Of a stretch of 64,000 nucleotides of DNA, positions 1 through 10,229 are shown piece by piece; positions within the stretch are counted from its first letter, which is position 1; every line of letters starts with the position of its first letter. Both the position numbers and the translations under genes were made by a program. The notes under the pieces were generated by a model, which had not been told where the DNA came from, did not search any database, and saw only the letters and a program-made list of their open reading frames with translations. The DNA lies in assembly GCF_003265705.1 (NCBI RefSeq), contig NW_020312775.1, positions 4,544,822-4,608,821 of the forward strand. The letters run 5' to 3'. The stretch comes from Callorhinus ursinus (lineage: Eukaryota; Chordata; Mammalia; Carnivora; Otariidae).

Positions 1-195
1 CTGGGTGGCTCAGTTGGTTAAGCGACTGCCTTCGGCTCAGGTCATGATCCTGGAGTCCCGGGATCGAGTCCCACATCGGGCTTCCTGCTCAGCAGGGAGT
101 CTGCTTCTCCCTCTGACCCTCTTCCCTCTCGTGCTTTCTATCTCTCGTTCTCTCTCTCTCTCAAATAAATAAATAAAATCTTTAAAAAAAAAAAA
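1..195 (+). mobile_element. Can-SINE (tRNA-derived), 5' end cut by window edge
   Basis: The tRNA-like head starts at CTGGGTGGCTCAG, so only the first few bases lie outside the window. A pol III B-box-like GGATCGAGTCC follows near base 61. The CT-rich middle runs to about 165 and the tail is AAATAAATAAATAAAATC plus an A-run. It is a non-autonomous retroposon that depends on L1 enzymes. Confidence 0.95.
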
Positions 196-212
196 CCTTA
201 TAAAAAAAAAAA

Positions 213-3200
213 TTCATGGAAACAAATGAAAATGAAAACACAAATGTTCAAAATCTTTGGGATGCAGCAAAGGCAGTCCTGAGAGGAAAGTATGTAGTAA
301 TACAAGCCTTTCTCAAGAAATAAGAAAGGTCTCAAATACACAACATAACCCTACATCTAAAGGAGCTGGAGAAAGAACAAAAACTAAAGCCTAAACCCAG
401 CAGGAGAAGAGGAATAATAAAGATCAGAGCAGAAATCAATGAAATAGAAACCAAAAGAACAGTAGAACACATCAACGAAACTAGGAGCTGGTTCTTTGAA
501 AGAATTAACAATATTGAAAAACCCCTGGCCAGACTTACCAAAAAGAAAAGAGAAATGACCCAAATCAACAAAATCATGAATGAAAGAGGAGTGATCACAA
601 CCAACACCAAAGAAATACAAACAATTATAAAAACATATTATGAGCAACTGCATGCCATCAAATTAGATAATCTGTAAGAAATGGGTGCATTCCTAGAGAT
701 GTATGAACTACCAAAACTGAACCAGGCGAAATAGAAAACTTGAACAGACCCATAACCAGTAAAGAAATTGAAACAGTAAACAAAAATCTCCCAAGAAACA
801 AGAGCCCAGGGCCAGATGCCTTCCCAGGGAAATTCTACAAAACATTTCAAGAAGAATTAATACCTATTCTTCTGAAACTGTTCCAAAAAATAGAAATGGA
901 AGGAAAACTTCTAAACTCGTTTTATGAAGCCACAATTACCTTGATCCCCAAACCAGACAAAGACCCCATCAAAAATGAGAATTACAGACTAATATCCTTG
1001 ATGGACATGGATGCAAAAATTCTCACCAAAATACTAGCCAATAGGATCCAACAGTACATTAAAAGGATTATTCACCATGGCAAAGTGGGATTTATCCCTG
1101 GGCTGCAAGTTTGTTCAACATCCGCAAATCAAACTGATAGAATATATTAAAAAAAGAAAGAACAAGAACCATATGATCCTCTCAATAGATGCAGAAAAAG
1201 CATTTGACAAAGTACAGCATCCTTTCTTTATCTAAACTCTTCAGAGTATAGGGATAGAATATTCATACCTCAATACCATAAAAGCCATCTATGAAAAACC
1301 AACAGTGAATATCATTCTCAATGGGGAAAAACTGAGAGCTGTCCCCCGAAGGTCAGGAACACGTCAGGGATGTCCACTATCACCACTGCTATTCAACATA
1401 GTATTAGAAGTCCTAGCCACAGCAATCAGACAACAAAAAGAAATAAAAGGCATCCAAATCAGCAAAGAAGGTGTCAAACTCTCACTGTTTGCAGATGATA
1501 TGATACTTTATGTGGAAAAACCAAAAGACCACCCCAAAACTGCTAGAACTCATACAGGAATTCAGTAAAGTGGCAGGATATAAAATCAATGCACAGAAAT
1601 CAGTGGCATTCCTATACACCAACAAGAAGACAGAAGAAAGAGAAATTAAGGAGTCGATCCCATTTACAATTGCACCCAAAACCATAGGATACCTAGGAAT
1701 AAATCTAACTAAAGAGGCAAAGGATCTGTACTCAGAAAACTATAAAATACTCATGAAGGAAATGGAGGAAGACACAAAGAAATGGCAAAACGTTTCATGC
1801 TCATGGATTGGAAGAACAAATATTGTGAAGATGTCAATGCTACCTAGAGCAATCTACACATTCAATGCAATCCCCATCAAAATACCATCTACTTTTTCCA
1901 AAGAAATGGAACAAATATTCCTAAAATTTATATGGAACCAGAAAAGACCCTGAATAGCCAGATGAATGTTGAAAAAAGAAAAGCAAAGCTGGCGGCATCA
2001 CAATTCGGACTTCAAGCTCTATTACAAAGCTGTCATCATCAAGACAATATGGTACTGGCACAAAAACAGACACATAGTTCAATGGAACAGAATCGAGAGC
2101 CCAGAAATGGACCCTCAACTCTATGGTCAACTAGTTTGACAAATTAGGAAAGAATGTCCAATGGTAAAAAGACAGTCTCTTCAACAAATGGTGTTGGGAA
2201 AATTGGACAGACACATGCAGAAGAATGAAACTGGACCATTTCCTTACACCACACACAACAATAGACTCAAAATGGTTGAAAGACCTAAATTCGAGACAGG
2301 AGTCCATCAAAATCCTGAAAGAGAACACAGGCAGCAACCTCTTTGACCTCAGCTGCAGCAATTTCTTCCTAGAAACACCACCAAAGGCAAGGGGAGCAAG
2401 GGCAAAAATGAACTATTGTGACTTCATCAAGATAAAAAGCTTTTGCACAGCAAAAGAAACAGTCAACAAATCCAAAAGACAACCAACAGAATGGGAGAAG
2501 ATATTTGCAAATACATATCAGATAAAGGGCTAGTATCCAATATCTAAAGAACTTATTAAACTCAACACCCAAAGAACAAATGATCGAATCAAGACATGGG
2601 CAGAAGACATGAACAGACATTTTTCCAAAGAAGACATCCAAATGTCCAACAGACACATGAAAAAGTGCTCAACATCGCTTGGCATCAGGGAAATCCAAAT
2701 CAAAACCTCAATGAGATACCCCCTCACACCAGTCAGAATGGCTAAAATTAACAAGTCAGGAAATGACAGATGTTCGCAAGGATGAGGAGAAAGGGGAACC
2801 CTCTTACACTGTTGGTGGGAATGCAAGCTGGAACAGCCACTCTGGAAAACTGTATGGAGGTTCCTCAAAAAGTTGAAAATAGAGCTACCATATGACCTAA
2901 CAATTGCACTACTGGGTATTTACTCCAAAGATACAAATGTAGGGATCCGAAGGGGTACGTGCACCACAATGTTTATAGCAGCAATGTCCACAATAGCCAA
3001 ATGATGGAAGGAGCCAAGATATCCATCGACAGATGAATGGATAAAGAAGTGGTATATATATATACATTGGAATATTATACAGCCCTCAAAAGGAATGAAA
3101 TCTTCCCATTTGCAACGACGTGGATGGATGGAACATGAGGGTATTATGCTGAGCAAAATAAGTCAATCAGAGAAAAACATGTATCATATGACCTCACTGA

Positions 3201-3393
3201 TATGCGGAATTCTTAATCTCAGGACACAAACTGAAGTTTGCTGGAGTGCTGGGGGCTGGGAGGGATGGGGTGGCTGGGTGGTAGACATTGGGGAGGATAT
3301 GTGTTATGGTGAGCACTATGAACTGTGTAAGGCTGTTAAATCACAGACCTGTACCTCTGAAACAAATGATACATTATATGTTAAAAAAAAATC
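213..3393 (+). mobile_element. LINE-1, 5'-truncated, plus strand (L1-a)
   Basis: The copy begins in the ORF2 linker between endonuclease and reverse transcriptase (RT) and runs to the 3' UTR and an A-run near 3385. RT landmarks are visible: 'NKSPGPD' near 800, '[19 protein letters not shown]' near 1360-1415 and the catalytic FADD at 1488-1499. The C-terminal ORF2 region continues to about 3200. The frame is broken several times (for example near 660, 1140, 1230, 1540, 1950 and 2140), so no working ORF2 protein remains. ORF1 and the 5' UTR are absent. Confidence 0.95.
740..1953 (+). pseudogene. L1-a ORF2 reverse-transcriptase core, broken
   Basis: This is the best-preserved coding part of L1-a. 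Three overlapping open stretches (740-1150, 1305-1568, 1510-1953) cover the RT fingers and palm and the start of the C-terminal region. An intact enzyme would prime reverse transcription at nicked genomic DNA. Here frameshifts and stops separate the pieces, one of them just after the FADD motif near 1530. It is a molecular fossil. Confidence 0.9.
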
Positions 3394-3678
3394 AACAGAA
3401 TTAGATAGCAGGAAGAGAAAAATGAAGAGAGGGGAAATCGGAGGGGGAGACGAACCATGAGAAACTATGGACTCTGAGAAACAAACTGAGGGTTCTATGT
3501 GGGGGGTGGGGGGATGGGTTAGCCTGGTGATGGGTATTAAAGAGGGTACATACTGAATGGATTACTGGGTGTTATACACAAACAATGAATCATGGAACAT
3601 ACATCAAAAACTAATTATGTAATGTATGGTGATTAACATAACATAATACAAAATATATATATATAAATTAAAAAAACC
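3394..3678 (+). mobile_element. LINE-1 3' UTR fragment, younger subfamily (L1-b)
   Basis: About 285 bp of a second L1 3' UTR follows directly on the A-tail of L1-a. It has the carnivore-type G-rich tract near 3500 and ends near 3640 with 'GTAATGTATGGTGATTAACA' and an AT-rich tail. It matches the 3' UTR seen in reverse in the full-length copy at 24600-24860. It is probably a strongly 5'-truncated insertion into the A-tail of L1-a. Confidence 0.8.
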
Positions 3679-4696
3679 CATCTCCTGGATTCATTTGTCT
3701 GTTCTATGGGGTTTTTTTAGGTTTTTTTTTTTAACTTATTTCTGCTCTAATCTTTATTATTTTCTTCCATCTTGTAGTTTTGGGTTTTATTTGCTCTTCT
3801 TTTTCTAGCTCCTGTAGGTATAAGATTAAGTTGTTTATCCGAGATTTTTCTTGTATCTTGAGATAGGCCTGTGTTGCTATAAACTTCCCTCTTAGAACCA
3901 CTTTTCTTTTATCCCAAAGATCTTGGACCATTGTGTTTTCATTTTCATTTGTGTCCATGTATTTTTTTTTATTTACTCTTTGATTTCTTGGTTGACTCAT
4001 TCATTGTTTAGTAGCACGTTATTTAATCTCCATGTATTTGTGTTCTTTCCAGATTTTTTCCTGTGATTTATTTCTTGTTTCATAACTGTGGTAAGAAAAG
4101 ATACATGGTATGGCTTCAATATTATTGAATGTGTTGAGACTTGTTTTGTGGACTAATATGTGATCTTTTCTGGAGAATGTTTCCTGTGCACATGAAAAAA
4201 AATGTTTATCCTGATGTTTTAGGATGGAATGTTCTGAATATATGTGTCAAATCCATCTGGTCCAATGTGTCATTCAAAGCCATTGTTTCCTTGTTGATTT
4301 TCTGTTTGAATGATCTGTCCATTGCTGTAAGTGAGGTGTTAAAGTCCCTTCTATTATTTTATTACTACTGATTACTTCTTTTATGTTTGTTATTAGCTCC
4401 TTGTGCATAAATATGTACATTTGTTAGAACTTCTTGTTGGATTGTTCCCTTTATGATTATATAGTGTCTTCTTTGTCTCTTTTTACAGTCTTTGTTTTGA
4501 AGTCTATTTTGTCTGCCATAAGTATTGTTACTCTGGATTTCTTTCCACCTCCATTTACATGATAAATGCTTTTTCATCCTTTCACTTTCTATTTCCATGT
4601 GTCTTTAGGTCTGAAATGATTCTCTTGATGGCAGCATATAGATGTGTCTTGCTTTTTTTCTTTTGTCACCTTACATCTTTTTTTTTCTCCTTTACT

Positions 4697-4815
4697 GACA
4701 TTTTTTTAATTATGTTCAGTTAGTCAACATATAGTACATCATTAGTTTTTGATGTAGTGTCGAACGATTCATTAGTTGTGTATAATACCCAGTGCTCATC
4801 ACAACACATGCTCAC
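4697..4815 (-). mobile_element. Short LINE-1 3' UTR insertion inside L1-c
   Basis: The minus-strand 3' terminus of a carnivore L1 is recognisable from 'CATATAGTACATCATTAG' and 'ATACCCAGTGCTCATCAC'. Sequence on either side belongs to the L1-c endonuclease region, so this is a tiny 5'-truncated later insertion. Confidence 0.75.
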
Positions 4816-4881
4816 CCTATGTCTTTTAATTGCAGTGTTGATTCCATTTACATTTAAAGTAATTATTGATAGGTATATACC

Positions 4882-5076
4882 TTTTTTTTAAAGATTTTAT
4901 TTATTTATTTGACAGAGAGAGACACAGTGAGAGAGGGAACACAAGCAGGGGAGTGGGAGGGGGAGAAGCAGTCTTCCTGCTGAGCAGGGAGCCTGATGCG
5001 GGGCTTGATCTCAGGTCCTGGGATCATGACCTGAGCTGAAGGCAGATGCTTAATGACTGACCCACCCAGGCTCCCC
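4882..5076 (-). mobile_element. Can-SINE, minus strand
   Basis: The T-run and ATTTTATTTATTTATTTGA tail lie at the left, the tRNA-like head at the right. The copy sits inside L1-c. Similar flanks ('AGGTATATAC' left, 'GGGTATATAC' right) are a probable target-site duplication. Confidence 0.95.
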
Positions 5077-5785
5077 AGTGGGTATATACTTATTACCATT
5101 TTGTTACTTGTTTTATGGTTGTTTTTATAGTTTTTTTTTTTTTTTTTTGCTCTTTTCTTCTATTACTGTGTTCTCTCATTGTTTGCTGGCTTTCTTTATT
5201 GATATACTTTGATTTCTTTCTCTTTATTTTTTGGATATGTATTACTAGTTTTTGATTTGTGGTTACCATTAAGTTTATATATGACATCTTATACATATAG
5301 CAGTATATATTAAGCTGATGGTCACTTAAGTTTGATTCCATTCTCTACTCCTCTCCCATCCACCTTTTAAGTATATGGTATGATACTTCCTTTTATTTTG
5401 TGAATCTTTTGACTATTTGTATAGATATAGTTAATTTTACCACTTTTTTGCTTTCTATATTTCTAGCTCTTACTTATGGTCTCTCATTTCCACTCAAAAA
5501 GTCCCCTTTAACATTTCTTATAGGGCTGGTTTTGTGGTCATGCATTCCTTTAATTTTTTTTTTTGTCTGGGAAACTCTATCTCTCCTTCTATTCTGAATG
5601 ATAGCCTTGCTGAATGGAATATTCTTGGTTGCAAGTTGTTTTTTTTTTTTCAGCATTTGAATATGTGATGCCTCTCCCTTCTGGCCCAGAGTTTCTGCTG
5701 AAAAATTAGCTGACAGTCTTAATTATACTTAATTGTAACTGTTTTCTTTTCTCTTACTGCTTTTTTTTCTCCTTCCTCACTGCTT

Positions 5786-6076
5786 TTAAAATTCTCTCCT
5801 ATCACTATTGTTTGCCGTTTTAATTACTTTTTCTCTTGGTGTGGACCTCCTTGGGTTGATTTTGTTGGTGGAGCTCTGTGCCTTCTGGATCTGAGTTTCT
5901 GTTTCCTTTCCCAGATTCAAGAAGTTTTCAGCTATTACTTCTTCAAGTAAATTTTCTATCCCTTCTCTCTCTTCTCCTGGGATTCCTATAATGCAAATGT
6001 TATTACCCTTAATGGTGTCACTGAGTTTCCTAAGTGTGTTTTCATATTTTATTATTTTATTCTCTCTCCCGTTCAT
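5786..6076 (-). pseudogene. L1-c ORF1 remnant (RNA-binding domain)
   Basis: The minus-strand reading gives a 96-residue piece typical of the L1 ORF1 RRM and C-terminal domains, with 'NICIIGIPGEEREGIENL', 'VIAENFLNLGKE' and 'NKINPRRSTPREKVIK'. ORF1 protein is a trimeric RNA chaperone that packages L1 RNA. The coiled-coil part upstream and the end of the C-terminal domain are not in one frame with it. Only the fossil domain remains. Confidence 0.9.
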
Positions 6077-7059
6077 CTTAATTGTTTTCTAATACTCTGT
6101 CTTCCAAGTCCCTGGTCCATTCTTCTGCTTTCTCTACTCTACTCTTTATTCTTAGTGTATTTTTAATTTCAGTTATTGAATTCTTCATCTGTGATTGGTT
6201 CTTTTTCAATGTTTTCTATCTCTCTGTTAAGGGTCTCACTGAGGTTCTCCATCTTTCCTCACATCCACCGAATAGCTTTATGACCATTACTTTAAAATCT
6301 CTCTCAGGCATAAAACTTATCTCTGTTTCTTTTAGCTCTCTTGCTGTGATTCTGTTCTGTTCTTTCATTTGGGACATATTCTTCTGTCTCCTCATTTGTT
6401 CTAACTCTCTGTGTCTGTTTCTATGTGTTAGGAAATTCAGCTACATATCCTGTTCTTGAAAGTAGTAGTGTTATGAAGAAGAGGTCCTTTAGTGCCCTGC
6501 AGTGCAATGTCCCCTGTTCACGAGAATCTGACACTTCAGGGATGTCTCCTGTGCTGTTGCATGCACCCTATTTTGTGGTTGAGCCATTTTTTGCCTTCAA
6601 TCCAGTCAAATATAATGGCTCTCTTTGCTTGTTATTAGCAGGCTTTAATCCCTATATTATTAATGGGCCAGTTTGGGGCCACCTTGAACTTGAGTTGAAT
6701 CAGACAAGGTGTTTGCCAAAGATGCAGTAAGCACTAAATTGTAGGCATTTTGCCTGTGTTGTCTTTTGAGAAGCTTTCATTGTTGGGTGGTGCCTATAGT
6801 CAGACCAGATGTCTGCCTCCAGCCCACTGCTTGGGCTATGGTTGAACTGGTGTGTGTGCTTATTTTCCTCTCTCCCTGGAAGTCACTTTGGAGTTGTGTT
6901 GGCCCCTCTTAGGGTGCCAGATTTGTGGCACCACTTCAGATGGACTCTGGCCAAAGGCCTATTGGAGGGGGAGGACTGTCAGAGACCGTAGGGGCAGGGC
7001 ACATGGTGTTATAAAAGTTTGTCCAGGTCTGTTGTGGGAGAGGGCTGACAGCCACTTTA

Positions 7060-7240
7060 TTTTTTTTTAAGAATTTATTTATTTATTTGAGAGAGAGAGA
7101 AAGAGCACTGAGGGAGAGTGAGAGGGAGAAGCATCTCCCCGCTGAGCAGAGAGCCCAATGTGGGGACTCAATCCCAGGATCCTGAGATCATGATCTGAGC
7201 CGAAGGCAGATGTTTAACTGACTGAGCCACCCAGGTGCCC
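7060..7240 (-). mobile_element. Can-SINE, minus strand, perfect 14-bp target-site duplication
   Basis: Head and tail are both present. TGACAGCCACTTTA flanks the copy at 7046-7059 and 7241-7254 without mismatch. It sits inside the 5' UTR of L1-c, so it is younger than that L1. Confidence 0.97.
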
Positions 7241-8578
7241 TGACAGCCACTTTAGAAAACTCCTGCTGCAGGGCTGAAGGAGTCAGGGCATCTGGTGCCA
7301 GTAAGTCCATGCAGGTCTGCTATGGGAGAGGATCTGCAGCCACCTGTGACAGAGGCCAACTGGTTTGGAGGGAGTGGATCCAAAGGAAAACATGGTGGCA
7401 GGGCATACTGTTATCAAGTTAGGTAGTGGGTGTTGGCCCCATGTTGGTTCCTGCAGATATTCATGTATCTAGGTTGGTAGGTAGTGAGGGAAATGGTGAC
7501 TGCCAGCCAGCTCCTTTGTTCCTGAAGAAGTAATGCAACCATCTTACCCCTCCAGCACATGGCCTGAGATTAGTAAATAAATTTCCTTCCTGTATACCCC
7601 AGGTATTTTTCAAACTGTGCTGTATCTCAGAGGGGCTATTTGTTGTGCTGTCTCTTTAAGGGCAGGGATTCAGTTTCCTATCATCCTCCTGGCTCTCCCA
7701 GAGGGGAGCCTACTGATTTTCAAATTTACAGGTGTTAAGTCCCATTGATTGTAAGAACTCATGAAATTCAGCCTGTCTGGCTTCAAAGCCAAATGCTATG
7801 GGGGTTCCTCTTCCCCATGTGGGCTCCCTGTGCCTGGTGTGAACATTTGTATCTCTCCCCTCTCTGTGCCTGTGTCATCCCTCCATCCAGCAGACAGTCT
7901 TACAGGCCTATTTAGCTCTCCACCATGTCTCCACCCTTCATATTCTCTTCCCCATGTGACCTCTTCTCTACACTTAGCTATGGCAAGCCTATTCTGCCAG
8001 TCTTTAGGTCATTTTCTGAGTTATTTACATTGACATGGGTGTTACCTTGCTGTATCCATGGGACAAGGTGAGCTTAAGATTTTCTTACTCCACCATCTTC
8101 CCCAGAAGTGAAAATTTCAATCTTTTTCATTTTACAAGTTAGCTTACTTTTTTATTTGAATTTCTTTTATTTCAAGTAAGGTTTCTTCTATTTCAAATAA
8201 GATTGATAGCATCTTTTTCTATTTTATTGGCAACATCTCTTTTCCTTGAATTTCTTTGTCATATACATTAGACTTTGTGGAGGGGGAGGACTGCTTTCTT
8301 AATGATTTATAGGAATTCTTTATATGTTGTGAACATGAACTCTTTGTCCATTATGTGTGTTAAAAATATTTTCTCAAAATTCAATGCCTTTCTTTAAATT
8401 TTGTTTAGGATGCCTTTTATAATACAGCTTTTAATTTTCATGTAGTCATATCTCTCTTTTTGGATTCTGGCTTTTATGTTCTTTTTAAGAAAGACTTCCC
8501 CACACTCAAGTTTATTTTAAAGATAAATATTCTTTTACATTTTCTTTGAATGTATTATTGCAGGTCTAGTTCTCCCAT

Positions 8579-8937
8579 ATGCAGAATCTGAAACAGAGTT
8601 TAGCCTTCTGGATGTTTATTATCAATTGTTCTTGGAATCAACACCTGTGGAATGGAGGGAAAGGAAGCAGAAATGGTCAGAGAAAGAAGCTGAGCTGCCA
8701 TGCTGTGCCAATGACAACATCAATGAAGCTCATGGACAGTTCTGAGGCTAAAATGGCCCTCGAAAATCTTGTTGAATTGGGCTGAGATGGCCAGGTCTTT
8801 ATAATTCTACATTTCATCTGTCAATGAGTGTGTGCTTCCCTGGGAAGGGCTATGACCCTGGGTGAGGCAGCTCTTTGCAGCTGAGGCAATTACTGTAGGG
8901 GCCATCATCTGAAGACTATCTACTGACAGCGCTCTCA
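8579..8937. other. Unassigned insert within old L1
   Basis: This stretch is richer in GC than its surroundings and separates two L1 pieces. It could be an LTR or retroviral fragment by composition, but I do not recognise a family. A 68-codon plus-strand open frame at 8579-8785 has no recognisable domain, and I do not call it a gene. Confidence 0.4.
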
Positions 8938-9119
8938 TTTGTTGGGGCAATAAGTCATTTACTGAAGATATTCGGTAGTATTTCACAGTTCACACCATAT
9001 ATATGTATGGTTTAGAGTCTTTAATCTAATTGTTGGGGCAATAAGTCATTTACTGAAGATATTCAGTAGTATTTCACAGTTCACACCACATATATGTATG
9101 GTTTAGAGTCTTTAATCTA
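8938..9119. repeat. 91-bp tandem duplication, two units
   Basis: The unit at about 8938-9028 is repeated at 9029-9119. Both begin at TTGTTGGGGCAATAAG and end at TCTTTAATCTA. I count two substitutions between them (CGG/CAG and CCATAT/CCACAT), so the duplication is recent relative to the old L1 it contains. Confidence 0.95.
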
Positions 9120-9350
9120 TCTGAAATTTATTTTTTGTATATTATATGAGGTAGACAGAGGTTCTGATTTTCCTATTCAAATAGCCAATCTTTCCAACAT
9201 TTTCTTGATAGTCCATTGTTGTTCATTTATTTTTTTAGTCATTTTTTTAAAAGTCAGTCAAAACACTCATTAATCTGAAAACTACTTTTTTGGTGTTTGA
9301 GATAACTCTGATACAATGTACATAGTTCATTAAGTTAAAAGAAAAATCAG

Positions 9351-9705
9351 TGTCTAACTTCAGGCTGCTATAACAAATTACTGTAAACTGGATGTTTTAT
9401 AACAGAAATTTATTTCACATAATTCTATAGGATGGAAGTTCAAGATCAGGATGCCAAAACAGTTGGGTTCTGATAAGAGTTCTCTTTCAGATTATGGACT
9501 GCCCTAATTTCTTGTTGCATCCTCCCATGGCAGAAAGAGAGCTAGCCCTCTTCCTCCTCTTATAAAGACAACTAATCCCATAATGAAGGCTCTGCCCTCA
9601 TGACCTAATTACCTCCAATAGCCCCACCTCCTAATATTATCTTAATAGAGAATACTATTTTAAAATGAATTTTGGGGGGGACCACAAACATGTTGTCCAT
9701 AACAA
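9351..9705 (-). mobile_element. MaLR solo LTR, MLT1A/MST-like, minus strand
   Basis: On the plus strand it reads as the reverse complement of a MaLR LTR: 'GGCTGCTATAACAAATTAC' near 9364, 'CCCTCATGACCTAATTACC' near 9596, 'CCCCACCTCCTAAT' near 9623 and 'CCATAACA' at the far end. These non-coding LTRs belong to the ERVL-MaLR group and predate carnivores. No internal region lies beside it. Confidence 0.85.
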
Positions 9706-9814
9706 TAACAACAATAAAAAATTAGAAGCATGTATCAAATCAAGAGCTAGAAAAAAAATTCTTTGTTGTTGAAGGGTTTTTTATCATCAGTGTTATAAAT
9801 CATCAAAACCAGAA

Positions 9815-9955
9815 GGGAACATAGTACATATTTTATAGTCTCTTCATTTCCCAGAGGAGAAAACTAAAGCCTGAAGAGTGGGAGGGCTAGATTAAAAACC
9901 AAAACATAAAACTCCTGATTTCCAAACCAGTGTTATTTTCTTTATACTAGGTTGG
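9815..9955 (-). mobile_element. Possible MIR fragment
   Basis: 'CAGAGGAGAAAACTAAAGCC' near 9852 resembles the reverse of the conserved MIR core. The remainder is too diverged for certainty. Confidence 0.45.
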
Positions 9956-9995
9956 TTACTTCTAATATATCATTTTATAATATTGGCCTTTGAGG

Positions 9996-10219
9996 GTTGT
10001 TGTTTTTTTTTAAAGATGTATTTATTTATTTTAGAGAGAGAGAGAACATGCATGCACATGCAAGTGGGGGGAGGGGCAGAGGGAGAGAATCTTTAAGCAG
10101 ATGCCCTGCTAAGTGCAGAGTGTTACTTGGGGCTCATGACTCACATGACCCATGAGATCATGACCTGAGCCAAAACCAAGAGTTGGACACTTAACTGACT
10201 GAGCCACCCAGGTGCCCTA
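9996..10219 (-). mobile_element. Can-SINE, minus strand
   Basis: A T-rich tail on the left, a GA-rich middle and the tRNA-like head on the right. CCTTTGAGG flanks it at 9987-9995 and 10221-10229. The head has the older variant 'AAAACCAAGAGTTGGACACT'. Confidence 0.95.
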
Positions 10220-10229
10220 ACCTTTGAGG

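Larger units (their letters stand above)
3679..8105 (-). mobile_element. LINE-1, minus strand, 5' end present, 3' half of ORF2 missing (L1-c)
   Basis: Read on the minus strand, this copy starts at about 8105 with the L1 5' terminus (plus strand 'CTCCACCATCTTCCCCAG' at 8088-8105). It runs through a 5' UTR (about 8105-6460), ORF1 (about 6400-5700) and the ORF2 endonuclease region (about 5600-4000), and stops in the linker at 3679. The RT domain and 3' UTR are absent at this end. It is interrupted by a small L1 3' UTR piece and two SINEs. Confidence 0.9.
8130..9230 (-). mobile_element. Old LINE-1 ORF2/3' debris, minus strand, interrupted
   Basis: 8130-8575 and about 8970-9230 read as degenerate minus-strand L1 ORF2 of an old mammalian subfamily; 'GGAATTCTTTATATGTTGTG' near 8311 is typical. 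The block 8579-8937 between them does not look like L1. Part of the right segment has been tandemly duplicated. Confidence 0.7.

Noticed and set aside
1..70. tRNA gene in the SINE head
   Set aside because: The head is tRNA-like, but it is fused to the CT-rich SINE body and has no cloverleaf 3' half; the same holds for the other copies.
740..1150. Open frame of 136 codons, plus strand, as a gene
   Set aside because: It is the reverse-transcriptase part of a broken L1 ORF2; the frame ends by mutation and continues in other frames.
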